A stretch of 64,000 nt of DNA from JABDBE01 sp963832245 (GCA_963832245.1 CAWHTG010000004.1:1674001-1738000); one strand, 5' to 3'. Counted from the stretch's first letter, positions 9,072-17,509 are shown. The notes: generated by a model from the letters alone, not told the origin. A program made the numbers and translations.

Positions 9072-10616
9072 CTAACGCTTGCGAGATTGCCGAACATGAT
9101 CGACCACGCGAAGCAAGTCAGAGAGACTTCGCAGAGGCTGACCGTGTTTGAGCCATTCATCATTAGGCGTAATCGAAAACCGTTTTCTGTGATCAATCTT
9201 CGGTAGGACGTGGAAATCATGAAAACAGGGATCGGTCGGATTCAGTCGAGCAAGAAGCGTCACAGACTGGCGTTCACGGGGAGGCGGATCAGCGAGCCAG
9301 CAGAGAGCGTCCCCAGCCCTGCGAACAGGCCGCGCAACCACGACGGAGATAAACGGGCCCCTTCGCACACGCAATCGCGGACGCCACTTTCCTCCGCGAC
9401 GGATGATTTTGATATCTTTCGGGAATAAGGCTACGATCTCGGAAAGAAGCTCATCCCGCAGAGCCTGGTTTCGCCGCCGAACCTCAAACTTCCTGAAACT
9501 CTCAGGACTGCCGTATCCAATGAGTTTGTAGACCTCGTGCAAGCTGCCAAAGCGATGCACGTAAGTTGAAGCCGATACCGTGTCCCGCGAACTGTCTATC
9601 ATGCGAGCAGTCAGGTACCCTTCAGCAGCCACAAGCGACCGCAAGTTGCGGAGCAGTTCTTGATTGGATTTGTTTACGGTTCGACTATGCAGAACCTGTT
9701 GTGCCCGGTCGAAGGTCTCCCGATCAACGATAGGCTCAAATGCTCCTGGGGTGACAACCCACTCCGACTTTGGCAGTCGTACACTTGGGGTAGAAAGCTT
9801 CTGTGTGCTTCGACCAAAAACGTGGATTCCAGCATACTTGGGGTTGGTGAGGACTTGGTACACCGTCGCATAGTTCCAAGGATTAGCGCAGGGACCTTTG
9901 CCCGCCTGCTTCACTCCTTTTTTGTTTAGTTCACGGGCGATATCAGGTACAGAGAGCCTATCCGAGATAAGCATCCGATAGATGTCTCGAACATGCGCTA
10001 CTTCAAAGGCGGGACCGTGGACTAGCGTGACTCGGTCCGTTGCGATACTCTTGCGCTCTCCATTTCCCAACAGTTGTTTGAAAGTCCCATCGCTGGCCAC
10101 TAACATCCGCCGCAAGCCATAACCCGGAACCCCTCCCTGCTTGGAGCCGAGGCAGGCCAGCCGCTTCTGACCGGCAAGGACTTTGACTCCGAGTTCGCGG
10201 CTGAATTCTGCGGCCATGGTTCTCTTCAGGGTCTTCATGATGAGATTTGGAAGAGCGCCATCGTTCGCGAAGTTTTCGGCACAGTAATGCACGGGAACGC
10301 CTGCGGACTTACAAAGAAACTCATAGTGCGCAGACTCGTCGGTGTCTTGAAATCGTCCCCATCGGCTGACATCGTAGACAAGAATTACGCGATATGGTGG
10401 GGTTCCGACCACGTCTCGCAGAAGTTGCTGAAGACCCGGTCTTCTGCGAAGGACAAGACCGCTCTTCGCAGCATCGGAATATGTACAGACGATCTGGAAC
10501 CCTCTGGACTCCGCGTACTTCTGGGTCGCGGCAGATTGGTTCTCCAGCGAGTATTGTTGGTGTTCGGTGGACATGCGAAGGTACTGAGCAGCGGGAATAA
10601 GCAGATTGGCAGTCAT
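9072..10616 (-). CDS. Large serine recombinase (second of a convergent pair)
   Basis: Paralogue of the recombinase at 7465-8985, with matching blocks throughout (AAQYxRMST, ILVYDVSRWGRFQDxDExAH, VPVHYCAE, SRELGVKV, GYGLRR). I choose the ATG at 10616, giving 514 residues, because an AGGAGGG site lies just upstream; an upstream ATG at 10640 has none. Nucleophile Ser is in YLRMSTE. The C-terminal third is rich in Arg and again lacks zinc-ribbon cysteines, so the two proteins share a non-standard C-terminus. Related but clearly diverged pairs could act on different half-sites or as a heteromer, as CcrA and CcrB do in staphylococcal cassettes; that is inference. Its upstream region carries two palindromes. 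Confidence 0.9.
   Translation of the reverse strand: MTANLLIPAAQYLRMSTEHQQYSLENQSAATQKYAESRGFQIVCTYSDAAKSGLVLRRRPGLQQLLRDVVGTPPYRVILVYDVSRWGRFQDTDESAHYEFLCKSAGVPVHYCAENFANDGALPNLIMKTLKRTMAAEFSRELGVKVLAGQKRLACLGSKQGGVPGYGLRRMLVASDGTFKQLLGNGERKSIATDRVTLVHGPAFEVAHVRDIYRMLISDRLSVPDIARELNKKGVKQAGKGPCANPWNYATVYQVLTNPKYAGIHVFGRSTQKLSTPSVRLPKSEWVVTPGAFEPIVDRETFDRAQQVLHSRTVNKSNQELLRNLRSLVAAEGYLTARMIDSSRDTVSASTYVHRFGSLHEVYKLIGYGSPESFRKFEVRRRNQALRDELLSEIVALFPKDIKIIRRGGKWRPRLRVRRGPFISVVVARPVRRAGDALCWLADPPPRERQSVTLLARLNPTDPCFHDFHVLPKIDHRKRFSITPNDEWLKHGQPLRSLSDLLRVVDHVRQSRKR
9216..9306 (+). repeat. Direct repeat copy 2 (inside the minus-strand recombinase)
   Basis: Partner of 7291-7382. It is coding here: on the minus strand it encodes the CWLADPPPRERQSVTLLARL region of the recombinase C-terminus. 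Confidence 0.7.
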
Positions 10617-10665
10617 GGTTGCCCTCCTGAGAGAGGACATCGACTGGCTTCAGGAAAACTTTAGC

Positions 10666-10701
10666 TGCCGATATCTCGGCATTTATGCCGACATTTCGGC
10701 A
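10666..10701. promoter_or_regulatory. Two tandem 16-bp palindromes, probable operator
   Basis: TGCCGATATCTCGGCA (10666-10681) and TGCCGACATTTCGGCA (10686-10701) share half-site TGCCGA/TCGGCA and are separated by four bases, so they repeat every 20 bp, two helical turns on one DNA face. They lie 50 bp upstream of the minus-strand recombinase start and about 100 bp upstream of the receiver gene. A repressor or the recombinase itself could bind cooperatively here. Confidence 0.65.
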
Positions 10702-10803
10702 GGCTCGCCATCTGTGAGCTCTCAAAAATCTTCAGTTTGGCCATGGCAACTGTGTTGCTGAGTGTGCCTCCGGCTAAGTGCCTGCACATCTTAGGAGACG
10801 CGT

Positions 10804-11175
10804 ATGGACACTATCCTCGTGGTTGAGGATGAAAGACTATTACGGGAAATGATTGCTGAAGGGTTGCGGAGACGGGGCTATGAGGTCTTGATTGCAGGGG
10901 ACGGCCATGAGGCTGTGAGGATATGCGCGAAACGCCACAAGCCGATTCATCTAATGCTTTGTGACGCGATGATGCCAGGGCTGACACCACGTGAACTGAT
11001 TCGGATTGCAGTGGAAATGTATCCCAGCATGATAGTGCTGATAATGACGGAGTATGCTGAAAAGCATTTACCTCCAACTGGCAACTCTGAGGGTTTTCAC
11101 TTCATACAGAAACCGTTTACTTCACCTGAACTGGCAGCCCGGTTAGCGGCAATATTGGGAGAAGACTGTGCCTGA
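10804..11175 (+). CDS. Single-domain response regulator (CheY-like receiver)
   Basis: A 123-residue stand-alone receiver domain. The acidic pocket is ED at residues 8-9, the phospho-acceptor Asp is in LMLCDAMMPG (about residue 54), the switch Thr is in IVLIMTEY, and the conserved Lys is in FIQKPF. There is no output domain, so it acts by protein contact or in a phosphorelay. No histidine kinase is nearby. The gene is inside the inverted-repeat-bounded recombinase island, and its stop codon overlaps the start of the next small gene, so the two are probably translated together. Confidence 0.85.
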   Translation: MDTILVVEDERLLREMIAEGLRRRGYEVLIAGDGHEAVRICAKRHKPIHLMLCDAMMPGLTPRELIRIAVEMYPSMIVLIMTEYAEKHLPPTGNSEGFHFIQKPFTSPELAARLAAILGEDCA

Positions 11176-11371
11176 TGACAAGCTACAGGCTCTAATGGCA
11201 GAGCTACGAGCAATCGAGTTGTGGAATCGATCGCGAGAAGAGGGTTCTTTCGGAAACGAGATTTACAAGATCGGCCTTCAGGCTCGGCAGATGCGGCAGC
11301 TTGAGATCATGAGTCAGATCGATATTCTGTTGAGAACTGCGACTGGAATTGATGCAACGGGCTACAGATGA
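11168..11371 (+). CDS. Small protein coupled to the receiver gene
   Basis: A 67-residue, highly helical, charged protein (MPDDKLQALMAELRAIELW at its start) that begins with GTG and overlaps the end of the receiver gene by eight bases in another frame. No domain is recognised. The tight overlap and good composition support a real gene translated together with the receiver; it may be its partner, but that is inference. Confidence 0.6.
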   Translation: MPDDKLQALMAELRAIELWNRSREEGSFGNEIYKIGLQARQMRQLEIMSQIDILLRTATGIDATGYR

Positions 11372-11680
11372 CAGGGATTGACCAACCAAGGAACGAGCCG
11401 GACCGGAAAAAAGAGAAGAATCATGGACCTTGGGGACCCTTTTGGGAATCTTTGTGCCGGGTGCGGCGACGCACCGTTTTAGACCACTTATGACTTGTGT
11501 TTCTGAAGCCAGCGTACAAAGTCATTGTACGAGTTGCGCCTTACCGTCCTGCCGCTTTGCGTTTCACCAAGTCTTGGCGGCCAGGCTTCAGCGTGGCGCT
11601 TCTCCGACGACGAACCCTCGGAAAACACACCGTCGGGGGAGGAAAGCTATGTCCACGTCAGCCCTCGCATGACGTAGGGA

Positions 11681-11715
11681 GGGGGGTCACTTTTGCTGTC
11701 GCCATACACCAACCC
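11681..11715 (-). repeat. Right 35-bp inverted repeat of the recombinase island
   Basis: Reverse-complement partner of 6750-6784, three mismatches in 35. The gap from 11372 to 11780 holds this repeat and otherwise no recognisable gene. Confidence 0.75.
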
Positions 11716-11780
11716 CGCCATTCGTTGACTGGCCGCAGCCGCGTCCGTAAGATAAAACGCCCAATGGGGACGAATCGGTC

Positions 11781-12386
11781 TCAGTAGATGTTCATAAGGG
11801 CGGTCGTCGTGGCTTGTGAGGCCTGCTGGTCAGTAGCCGCGACGTAGCGCATGGTGCTATTGATGCTCTTGTGTCCGAGCTGTTGTTTCACCAGGGCAAG
11901 ATTTACGTTTGCGGATACCAGATGACTGGCAATTGAATGCTTGAGCGCGTGGGGATGTTGCTTTGCTGCTGGCAACCCGGCTTGACTAGCAATCGTCCGG
12001 AATAGACGGAAAAATTGCGAGCGATCAAGCCGTCCACCCTTTTGGCTGGTGAACAGATAATCAGAGCCGTCGTCCGAACGCTGCCGCAACCATTCCCGAA
12101 GGGCTTTGAGTTCGTTCAGCAGTGGCTCTCCACGATGTTCGGTCACGGCCTGTGTAGTGCGTAACGAGCCTTTGAGTCGTTCAACAACGATGCTGCCATT
12201 TTTCATGTCGATGTCATCCAACCGAAGGTTACAGACCTCGGATGCTCTCATACCGTGCTTGTACGCCAAGACGATCATGGCCCATTCGCGAACGCCCTTG
12301 GCTCTTGCCGCCCTGAGCACGGAGAGCCCCTCAGCGGGTTCGAGGTGAATCCACGTTTGTTTGCGGATTTTCTGGGTTTCTGCCAT
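11781..12386 (-). CDS. Short tyrosine recombinase/integrase
   Basis: A 201-residue phage-integrase-family enzyme that is nearly only the catalytic domain, the size of FimB/FimE-type recombinases. Visible active-site parts are the first Arg in HGMRASEVCNL, His in LGHKS and the nucleophile Tyr in STMRYV. The box usually written HxLRH reads HALKH, with Lys replacing the second catalytic Arg. The N-terminal SAM-like core-binding domain is absent or reduced to about 25 residues. It could invert or move local DNA. It lies just outside the right inverted repeat, downstream of the RarA/MgsA-tail-like gene on the same strand. Confidence 0.85.
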   Translation of the reverse strand: MAETQKIRKQTWIHLEPAEGLSVLRAARAKGVREWAMIVLAYKHGMRASEVCNLRLDDIDMKNGSIVVERLKGSLRTTQAVTEHRGEPLLNELKALREWLRQRSDDGSDYLFTSQKGGRLDRSQFFRLFRTIASQAGLPAAKQHPHALKHSIASHLVSANVNLALVKQQLGHKSINSTMRYVAATDQQASQATTTALMNIY

Positions 12387-12488
12387 TGGATATCCTTAAA
12401 ATGCAACAGAATGTTCAAATGTTGAGTTCTGGAAGTTCGTTAAGTGGTTTGTTTGCGAATCGCCCGATCAAGAAATGCAACATAATGG

Positions 12489-13595
12489 TTAGTTTGATGC
12501 TTTCGCAGATTCATGATTGTCAACGTCAGCAATCAAATGCAATTTGCCTTGTCCGTAGAACTGCATCAGGATTTCCTCTCTTACCCGGTCCACAACCCCT
12601 TCCTGTAGGGCTTTTTCCAACAAAAACCGCAGCTCCTCCCATCTATCGAAGGGAAGACCATATTGACGTGCCATGACGCGCTGCTCCAATGAGCACAACG
12701 GTGGATACACCAGCTCCCCTTCAATCTTTGCCCCCTCCACGAAGAACAGTACCTCCCCCAAAGCGCGGTGGGCATTCTTGATCTTGTTTTCCTGAAAGAA
12801 GTCTCTGATACCCTCTGCCCCGTCTACACCTCGTACCAATTTCTGAAGGACTTTGAGGCCCACCCGTGTGTGCATATCGTAGCAGTAGCTGGGCAGATCG
12901 AACAGGACTTGTGAGGACGGCAAAGGTTCCTCAATCTTCGTCATCTCCAACGGGAGACTCAGGCCAACGTATCTCAGCAATTTTTCCGCCCGCCAGTCGT
13001 TCTTCTTTTGCCATTCGCGCCAGGGGTTCTGAGAAGCCTCTACCGCAGCTCTGTTTTGCATGATCGCTGAGACAATCGTCTTGTCTTCTACGGTCAGTTC
13101 CGGCAATTCGGACTTGATGGTTGCTGGTTCAATTACCCCGTAGCTACAGTAAATTCGGCTCCTAGTTGGGAGATCACACATCTGCCCCGCCAGAAAACAG
13201 AACAGCTTGTAGTTTTTGCTGCCAGTTTTCTTTGGTGGGAAGACCTTCGAGCAGGCGACCACGAAAGACGCAAGCACATCATCTGCTGGGCCTACATCTT
13301 CACAGGCGATAACACAGAGCCTCCTCCAAAAATATGCGCACTCGTCTGGCATTCCATCTGTTGCGGAGACCATGCGAAGGGCGAGCTGCGTGTCACCCCT
13401 ACGAATCGATTTCTGTAAAGCCGACACCAGTTCCCACTTTCGTTCGCTATCTATCGTCAATGTTGGGGAAGGCGGTTGGTAATCACGCAGATCAGCGCAG
13501 AGCGACAACCATCTGCTAGAGGGGACTGCTCCCCAGCGATTGGCCGGGTAACGAAGTAATTCGACAATCGCGGTATTAACATAGTCATTTTGCAT
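12489..13595 (-). CDS. Orphan protein resembling the C-terminal part of RarA/MgsA ATPases
   Basis: A 368-residue protein without any Walker motif. Residues about 50-120 (SALQKSIRRGDTQLALRM, then FWRRLCVIACEDVGPADD) resemble the C-terminal oligomerisation region of RarA/MgsA clamp-loader-like AAA+ proteins, where a KSIRGSDxxAALxxLxR and RLVxxASEDIG pattern is typical. The rest is not recognised. RarA acts at stalled replication forks; a tail-only protein might bind the same partners or block them. This identification is from memory of the motif, not a search. It is 102 bp upstream of the tyrosine recombinase on the same strand and may travel with it. Confidence 0.5.
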   Translation of the reverse strand: MQNDYVNTAIVELLRYPANRWGAVPSSRWLSLCADLRDYQPPSPTLTIDSERKWELVSALQKSIRRGDTQLALRMVSATDGMPDECAYFWRRLCVIACEDVGPADDVLASFVVACSKVFPPKKTGSKNYKLFCFLAGQMCDLPTRSRIYCSYGVIEPATIKSELPELTVEDKTIVSAIMQNRAAVEASQNPWREWQKKNDWRAEKLLRYVGLSLPLEMTKIEEPLPSSQVLFDLPSYCYDMHTRVGLKVLQKLVRGVDGAEGIRDFFQENKIKNAHRALGEVLFFVEGAKIEGELVYPPLCSLEQRVMARQYGLPFDRWEELRFLLEKALQEGVVDRVREEILMQFYGQGKLHLIADVDNHESAKASN

Positions 13596-13934
13596 AGTTT
13601 GTAAGTCTCTGATTAATAAGATGTTCTGGCCACTACTGGGATGTACTTTTGACAGAAATAATTGCGATGGGCGTGGGTTTCAGCCACACGCCTCACCAGG
13701 TATTCGAAAAACATCTGCATGGATCGCTGGGGCTTTTACGGTGTTCCAGAAGGATAAGGGTTGGGAGAAGTGTGAAAGCAGGCGCTGAACGCCTATTGCC
13801 GCATAAAGCGGAAACACTGAGAAGGTGGGCGTTAGTTGATCGTGTCTATAGTGCTTGCCTTAAACATTACATGTCGATCCGGGGGATTTTGAGTGTAATG
13901 GCGATGTTACGCCAACTATCGTCTTTCGGTTGTT
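13596..13934. other. Intergenic region, nothing recognised
   Basis: No coherent frame or strong hairpin was seen between the RarA-tail-like gene and the next secreted protein. Confidence 0.5.
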
Positions 13935-14435
13935 TTATCCTTTCGTGCAAAACCGAATGGGCACACCATTTTCGTAGATGATTCCTTCCATCTGGCAGTT
14001 CGCCTTACTAGCCTGCTGGAGGATGAAGTGCTTCACTTCTTCGATATCCGTTTGCATTTTCCCGCCAGTGATTTCATTCAAGTGTTCCAGCAACAGCAAA
14101 GTCATTCTAGGATGGCGGTCATCCGTCACTTTGACACAGTATTGGGGACAGTCAAACGCCATTCGAACAATCAGCAGTACGAACTTGACAGTCTCCGGCG
14201 ACGCCATTTCGCTGTCGTCCAGCGTTTTCAGAACTGCAACTGCTACGAGGTCGCCAGACCGATTGAACGTCTTCTCGTCCCACCCCGAATACCCCCGAGA
14301 ACTCGTCACCCTATGCACCGCCGCCTTCACATCGTTGAATGAGTAATCGCCTTCCGGTTTGCAGGCCTGCCAGTCTTGTGCCGGTGCGGCGAGGCTTCCA
14401 AGAAACACAAACATCAATAAGCAATGGACTCTCAT
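13935..14435 (-). CDS. Small secreted protein of unknown function
   Basis: About 166 residues from the ATG at 14435 (MRVHCLLMFVFLGSLAAPAQ), which starts a clear signal peptide; ATGs at 14447 and 14516 would add residues before it and have no better ribosome-binding site. The mature part has six cysteines (ACKPEGD, DCPQYCVK, NCQM, FCTKG) that may form disulfides in the periplasm. No family is recognised. Its upstream side has been invaded by an IS1182-type element, whose left end is about 135 bp away. Confidence 0.6.
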   Translation of the reverse strand: MRVHCLLMFVFLGSLAAPAQDWQACKPEGDYSFNDVKAAVHRVTSSRGYSGWDEKTFNRSGDLVAVAVLKTLDDSEMASPETVKFVLLIVRMAFDCPQYCVKVTDDRHPRMTLLLLEHLNEITGGKMQTDIEEVKHFILQQASKANCQMEGIIYENGVPIRFCTKG

Positions 14436-14540
14436 ACAGAACCCCATGTTGAGCTGTTGAGCAGAGCTATGGTAGCAATTCCGGCGTCCAAATTCGCACA
14501 AGTGTTGTGAACACATTACACTCTTTGAGAATTGGCTGGC

Positions 14541-14571
14541 CCACGTCTGCGGTCAATGAGCGCTATCGGGA
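14541..14571 (+). repeat. Dispersed repeat copy R1, interrupted by the IS
   Basis: GGTCAATGAGCGCTATCGGG at 14552-14571 matches the R3 copy near 22575 (GGTCAATGAGCGTTATGGGG). In R3 this is followed by ATTTTGCACCAA; here the equivalent ATTTTGCGCCAA appears only after the IS, from 16126. The IS therefore sits inside this repeat. Confidence 0.55.
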
Positions 14572-16122
14572 GTGGGTGTTGAAAAAGTCACGTCGATTTA
14601 GCGGGTGAAATTCAGCAGAAGCATGTTAGAAGAAAACATCCGCCATGCTCTGTTTGATTCTGATCGTCGGAGGCCTGCTGATCATGATGGGGCAACACGA
14701 CCGTTCTGAAGCGTTGTTCTATTACTTCCGCCTGGAAGATCAGGTTCCAGAGACCCACCTGCTGCGGCTCATCGAAAGGCACATCAGCTTTGCCTTTGTG
14801 CGCGAAAAGCTGAAGGACCGCTACAGCGAGACCGGGCGGCCGTCGATCGACCCGGAGCTTCTGCTGCGCATCCTGTTGATCGGCTACTTGTATGGCATTA
14901 GCAGCGAGCGCAAACTGGTGGAAGAACTGCGCATGCATCTGGCCTGGCGCTGGTTCACGGGACTGGGCTTCGATCAGGAGATCCCCCATCACTCCACGTT
15001 CTCCAAGAACCGTCATGGACGATTTCAAGAGTCGAAGCTGTTCGAGGAGTTGTTTGAAGAGATCGTGTGCCAGTGTGTGGACGTGGGATTGGTGCAGGGA
15101 CAGCACCTGTCGGTCGACGGCAGTTTCGTGGAAGCCAATGCAGCGAAGGAGAGCCGCATTCCACGGGAGCAGTTGGAGGAAGCGGCCCAGGTCCATCACA
15201 CCGTGCGACAGTATCTGCAGGAACTGGAACAGCAGAACCCGGTGGAAGAACCGGTGCATGAGCAAGATCAGGTATCGACCACCGATCCTGATTCTACCTA
15301 TGCCACCAAGGGCGGCACGCCAGCTCGCCTCGGTTACTACGACAACTATCTGGTGGACAATGCAAGCTGCGTGATTGTGGGCGTGCAAGCCACGGCGGCA
15401 CGCATGAGTCAGGAAACTGTGGCCGCGCAAGACATGCTCACCCGTTTCGCGCACTGGCAAGGACGAGAACCAGAATCGGTGGCGGCCGACACCACGTACG
15501 GGAATGGGGAGTTCTTGCAGTGGTTGGCCGAGCGGGAGATCACTCCTTATATGCGGACTCGCGACAGTATCCACAGAAAGAACAGCCCGTTCTACGGTCC
15601 GGAGCGGTTCACTTACCAGCCGGAACACAACCGCTATATCTGTCCCGCAGGCCAACCCCTCAACTATGGTGGTCGAGTTCATCGCAATCGCGCCTACAAC
15701 TACATCGGAACCCGCAAGCGTTGTGGGGCGTGCTCACAAAGAGGGCAATGTACCAGTGCAGCTTTCCGGTCTCTTATCATCCACCGGTACGAATCGGCTC
15801 GGCAACGGGCACGAGAGCTGGCGAACACGCCAGAGTTCGCCACAGCACAGCGGCAAAGAAAGAAAGTAGAAGCCTTGTTCGCGGAACTCAAGAATCAGAT
15901 CGGTCTGCGTCGCCTGCGTTTGCGGAGATTGAAGTTCGTGCGAGAGCAGTTCTTGTTAGCAGCGGCTGCCCAGAACATCAAGCGACTAGTGCGGTTCCTC
16001 AGCCGACCGACAAGACCCGTTCTGCCAGCCACCGCTTAGACGAACTGAGAGAAGAAAAACTCGGGACGGGCATACTCGCAGCCGAGAGGACGTTTCTGGT
16101 GACGTACTTTTTCAACACCCAC
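14572..16122 (+). mobile_element. IS1182-type insertion sequence
   Basis: Terminal inverted repeats are GTGGGTGTTGAAAAAGT (14572-14588, followed by CACGTC) and its complement at 16106-16122 (preceded by GACGT). The 1,551-bp unit holds one intact transposase, and the flanks match a dispersed intergenic repeat, so the junctions are visible. A possible short target duplication (GA) was not settled. Confidence 0.8.
14684..16039 (+). CDS. IS1182-family transposase
   Basis: About 451 residues from the second of the likely starts (CGGAGG lies ten bases before the ATGATG at 14684). The DDE triad is visible: Asp in LSVDGSFVEANA, Asp in VAADTTYGNG, Glu in KKVEALFAELKNQIGLRRLR. The DUF772-like N-terminal region (YFRLEDQVPETHLLRLIER, RILLIGYLYGISSERKL) and a Cys cluster (CPAGQPL, RCGACSQRGQC) fit the family. 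It catalyses cut-and-paste transposition of its own element. It appears full length, and both inverted repeats are present, so the element may still be active. Confidence 0.92.
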   Translation: MMGQHDRSEALFYYFRLEDQVPETHLLRLIERHISFAFVREKLKDRYSETGRPSIDPELLLRILLIGYLYGISSERKLVEELRMHLAWRWFTGLGFDQEIPHHSTFSKNRHGRFQESKLFEELFEEIVCQCVDVGLVQGQHLSVDGSFVEANAAKESRIPREQLEEAAQVHHTVRQYLQELEQQNPVEEPVHEQDQVSTTDPDSTYATKGGTPARLGYYDNYLVDNASCVIVGVQATAARMSQETVAAQDMLTRFAHWQGREPESVAADTTYGNGEFLQWLAEREITPYMRTRDSIHRKNSPFYGPERFTYQPEHNRYICPAGQPLNYGGRVHRNRAYNYIGTRKRCGACSQRGQCTSAAFRSLIIHRYESARQRARELANTPEFATAQRQRKKVEALFAELKNQIGLRRLRLRRLKFVREQFLLAAAAQNIKRLVRFLSRPTRPVLPATA

Positions 16123-16218
16123 GAGATTTTGCGCCAATTGACAACCGCGCTACACTGAGTGAGGGCAGTGGCCCCCCCTTCGCCTTCCCAGGGAACCCCA
16201 ACTGATTGGAGGCTAGCC

Positions 16219-17502
16219 ATGCACCGATTCAAAGCCCTCGCAGCCATTACATTGACCTTTGCCGCTCTTGTCACGCCTGCCTTCGCCGCCAAAGAAAGGG
16301 TTCTGTTCAGCTTCAGTTATTACGGCGCGGATGGTACGAACCCAAACGGAATAATCTCTGACGCCTCCGGAAACCTGTACGGCAGCACCTTTGACGCCGG
16401 CGCCGAAGGGGTTGGGGTAGTGTTCGAACTGACGCCGGAGGCAGACGGCAAATGGTCCCAAAAAGTGCTGTACAACTTCTGTTCGGAGAAAGACTGCCTG
16501 GGGGGAGCTGGCGCTGAAGGTACTATGGCCGTGGACGCAGCGGGAAACCTGTATGGCACGACCACGCAAAACCCCAATTATCATGGCGGCAGTGCTTTCC
16601 AGTTGGCGCCAAAGGCAGACGGCACGTGGAAATTTACTGCATTGCACAACTTCTCCGGGGAAAACGGGGACGGGTGGTGGGCCAGCGGAGCCCTAGTCCT
16701 CGACCCCCAGGGAAACTTGTACGGCACGACGCAGAGTGGCGGCATTACGAACAATACCTGCCTAACCGGCTGCGGGATTGTCTTTCAGTTGAAGCCGGGT
16801 GCTGACGGCCGATGGAATGAGAGGGTGGTGCACAGGTTCAATGGAAATGACGGATTCCAACCCGCCGGCGGTCTTACCATCGATGCAGCCGGGAACCTCT
16901 ATGGCGCGGCGCTCTACGGTGGCACTGGTCCATGCCAGCCCTGGGGATGTGGCACTATCTTTGAGTTGACACCTGGCACAAATGACGTATGGACCTTTAA
17001 GACTCTCCATTTCTTCAATGGCAAAGACGGGTACTTTGCAATCGCGCCACCCATTCTGGGCGGTGATGGCGATCTGTATGGCACAACCGACGACGGTGGC
17101 CTGGACCCTTGCCAACCGAATGAGCTGCTTGGATGCGGTTTGGTGTACCAACTTGTACCCGACCAGAAAGGCGAGTGGACCGAACGGGTGCTGCGCTACT
17201 TCTACCGGCCGCAAAAGAGCGATAAGAGTGGCGTGATCATGGATGCAGCCGGGAACCTCTATGGAACCACCAGAGGAGGTGGCCGCTTTCAGGAATGTGA
17301 TAATGAGGGCTGCGGCGCCGCCTATGAGCTCAGTCCTGGTGCCGACGGAACCTGGGTCATCAACTGGCTTCACAGTTTCGGTGGCGGCACCGACGGAAAG
17401 TTCCCCGGAGGCTTGATTTTCGCGCCGGATGGAAACTTATATGGCTCGACCGGGGCCGGAGGCGGCCACAACGGCGGCTCTGTGTTTCAGATCACGCCGT
17501 AA
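16219..17502 (+). CDS. Secreted GloVer-repeat (choice-of-anchor tandem repeat) protein
   Basis: A 427-residue exported protein. The ATG at 16219 follows GGAGG by eight bases and starts a signal peptide (MHRFKALAAITLTFAALVTP, cleaved near AFA-AK). The mature part is eight or so repeats of about 45-55 residues, each with a DxxGNLYGTTxxGG core and a VFxLTPxxDGxW segment, the GloVer repeat defined in acidobacteria and planctomycetes. These probably fold as a beta-propeller and act outside the cell; no enzyme activity is known. A second GloVer protein is encoded at 29200-30858. Confidence 0.85.
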   Translation: MHRFKALAAITLTFAALVTPAFAAKERVLFSFSYYGADGTNPNGIISDASGNLYGSTFDAGAEGVGVVFELTPEADGKWSQKVLYNFCSEKDCLGGAGAEGTMAVDAAGNLYGTTTQNPNYHGGSAFQLAPKADGTWKFTALHNFSGENGDGWWASGALVLDPQGNLYGTTQSGGITNNTCLTGCGIVFQLKPGADGRWNERVVHRFNGNDGFQPAGGLTIDAAGNLYGAALYGGTGPCQPWGCGTIFELTPGTNDVWTFKTLHFFNGKDGYFAIAPPILGGDGDLYGTTDDGGLDPCQPNELLGCGLVYQLVPDQKGEWTERVLRYFYRPQKSDKSGVIMDAAGNLYGTTRGGGRFQECDNEGCGAAYELSPGADGTWVINWLHSFGGGTDGKFPGGLIFAPDGNLYGSTGAGGGHNGGSVFQITP

Positions 17503-17509
17503 ACTGTTG

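Larger units (their letters stand above)
6750..11715. mobile_element. Putative 5-kb serine-recombinase island bounded by inverted repeats
   Basis: The 4,966-bp segment between the inverted repeats holds only recombinase genes and relics, a receiver and a small protein. Outer ends are GGGTTGG and inner ends are the C-rich side at both boundaries. I see no clear target-site duplication next to either repeat. Whether the repeats are true ends of this unit or come from an older transposon that was invaded by recombinases cannot be decided from one sequence. Confidence 0.5.

Noticed and set aside
11430..11787. Overlapping plus-strand frames in the gap with the right inverted repeat
   Set aside because: They run through the inverted repeat and have no coherent sequence; treated as noncoding.
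14612..15682. Long minus-strand frame opposite the IS1182 transposase
   Set aside because: Antisense shadow of a coding gene; composition is His/Arg/Leu-rich without any family signature.
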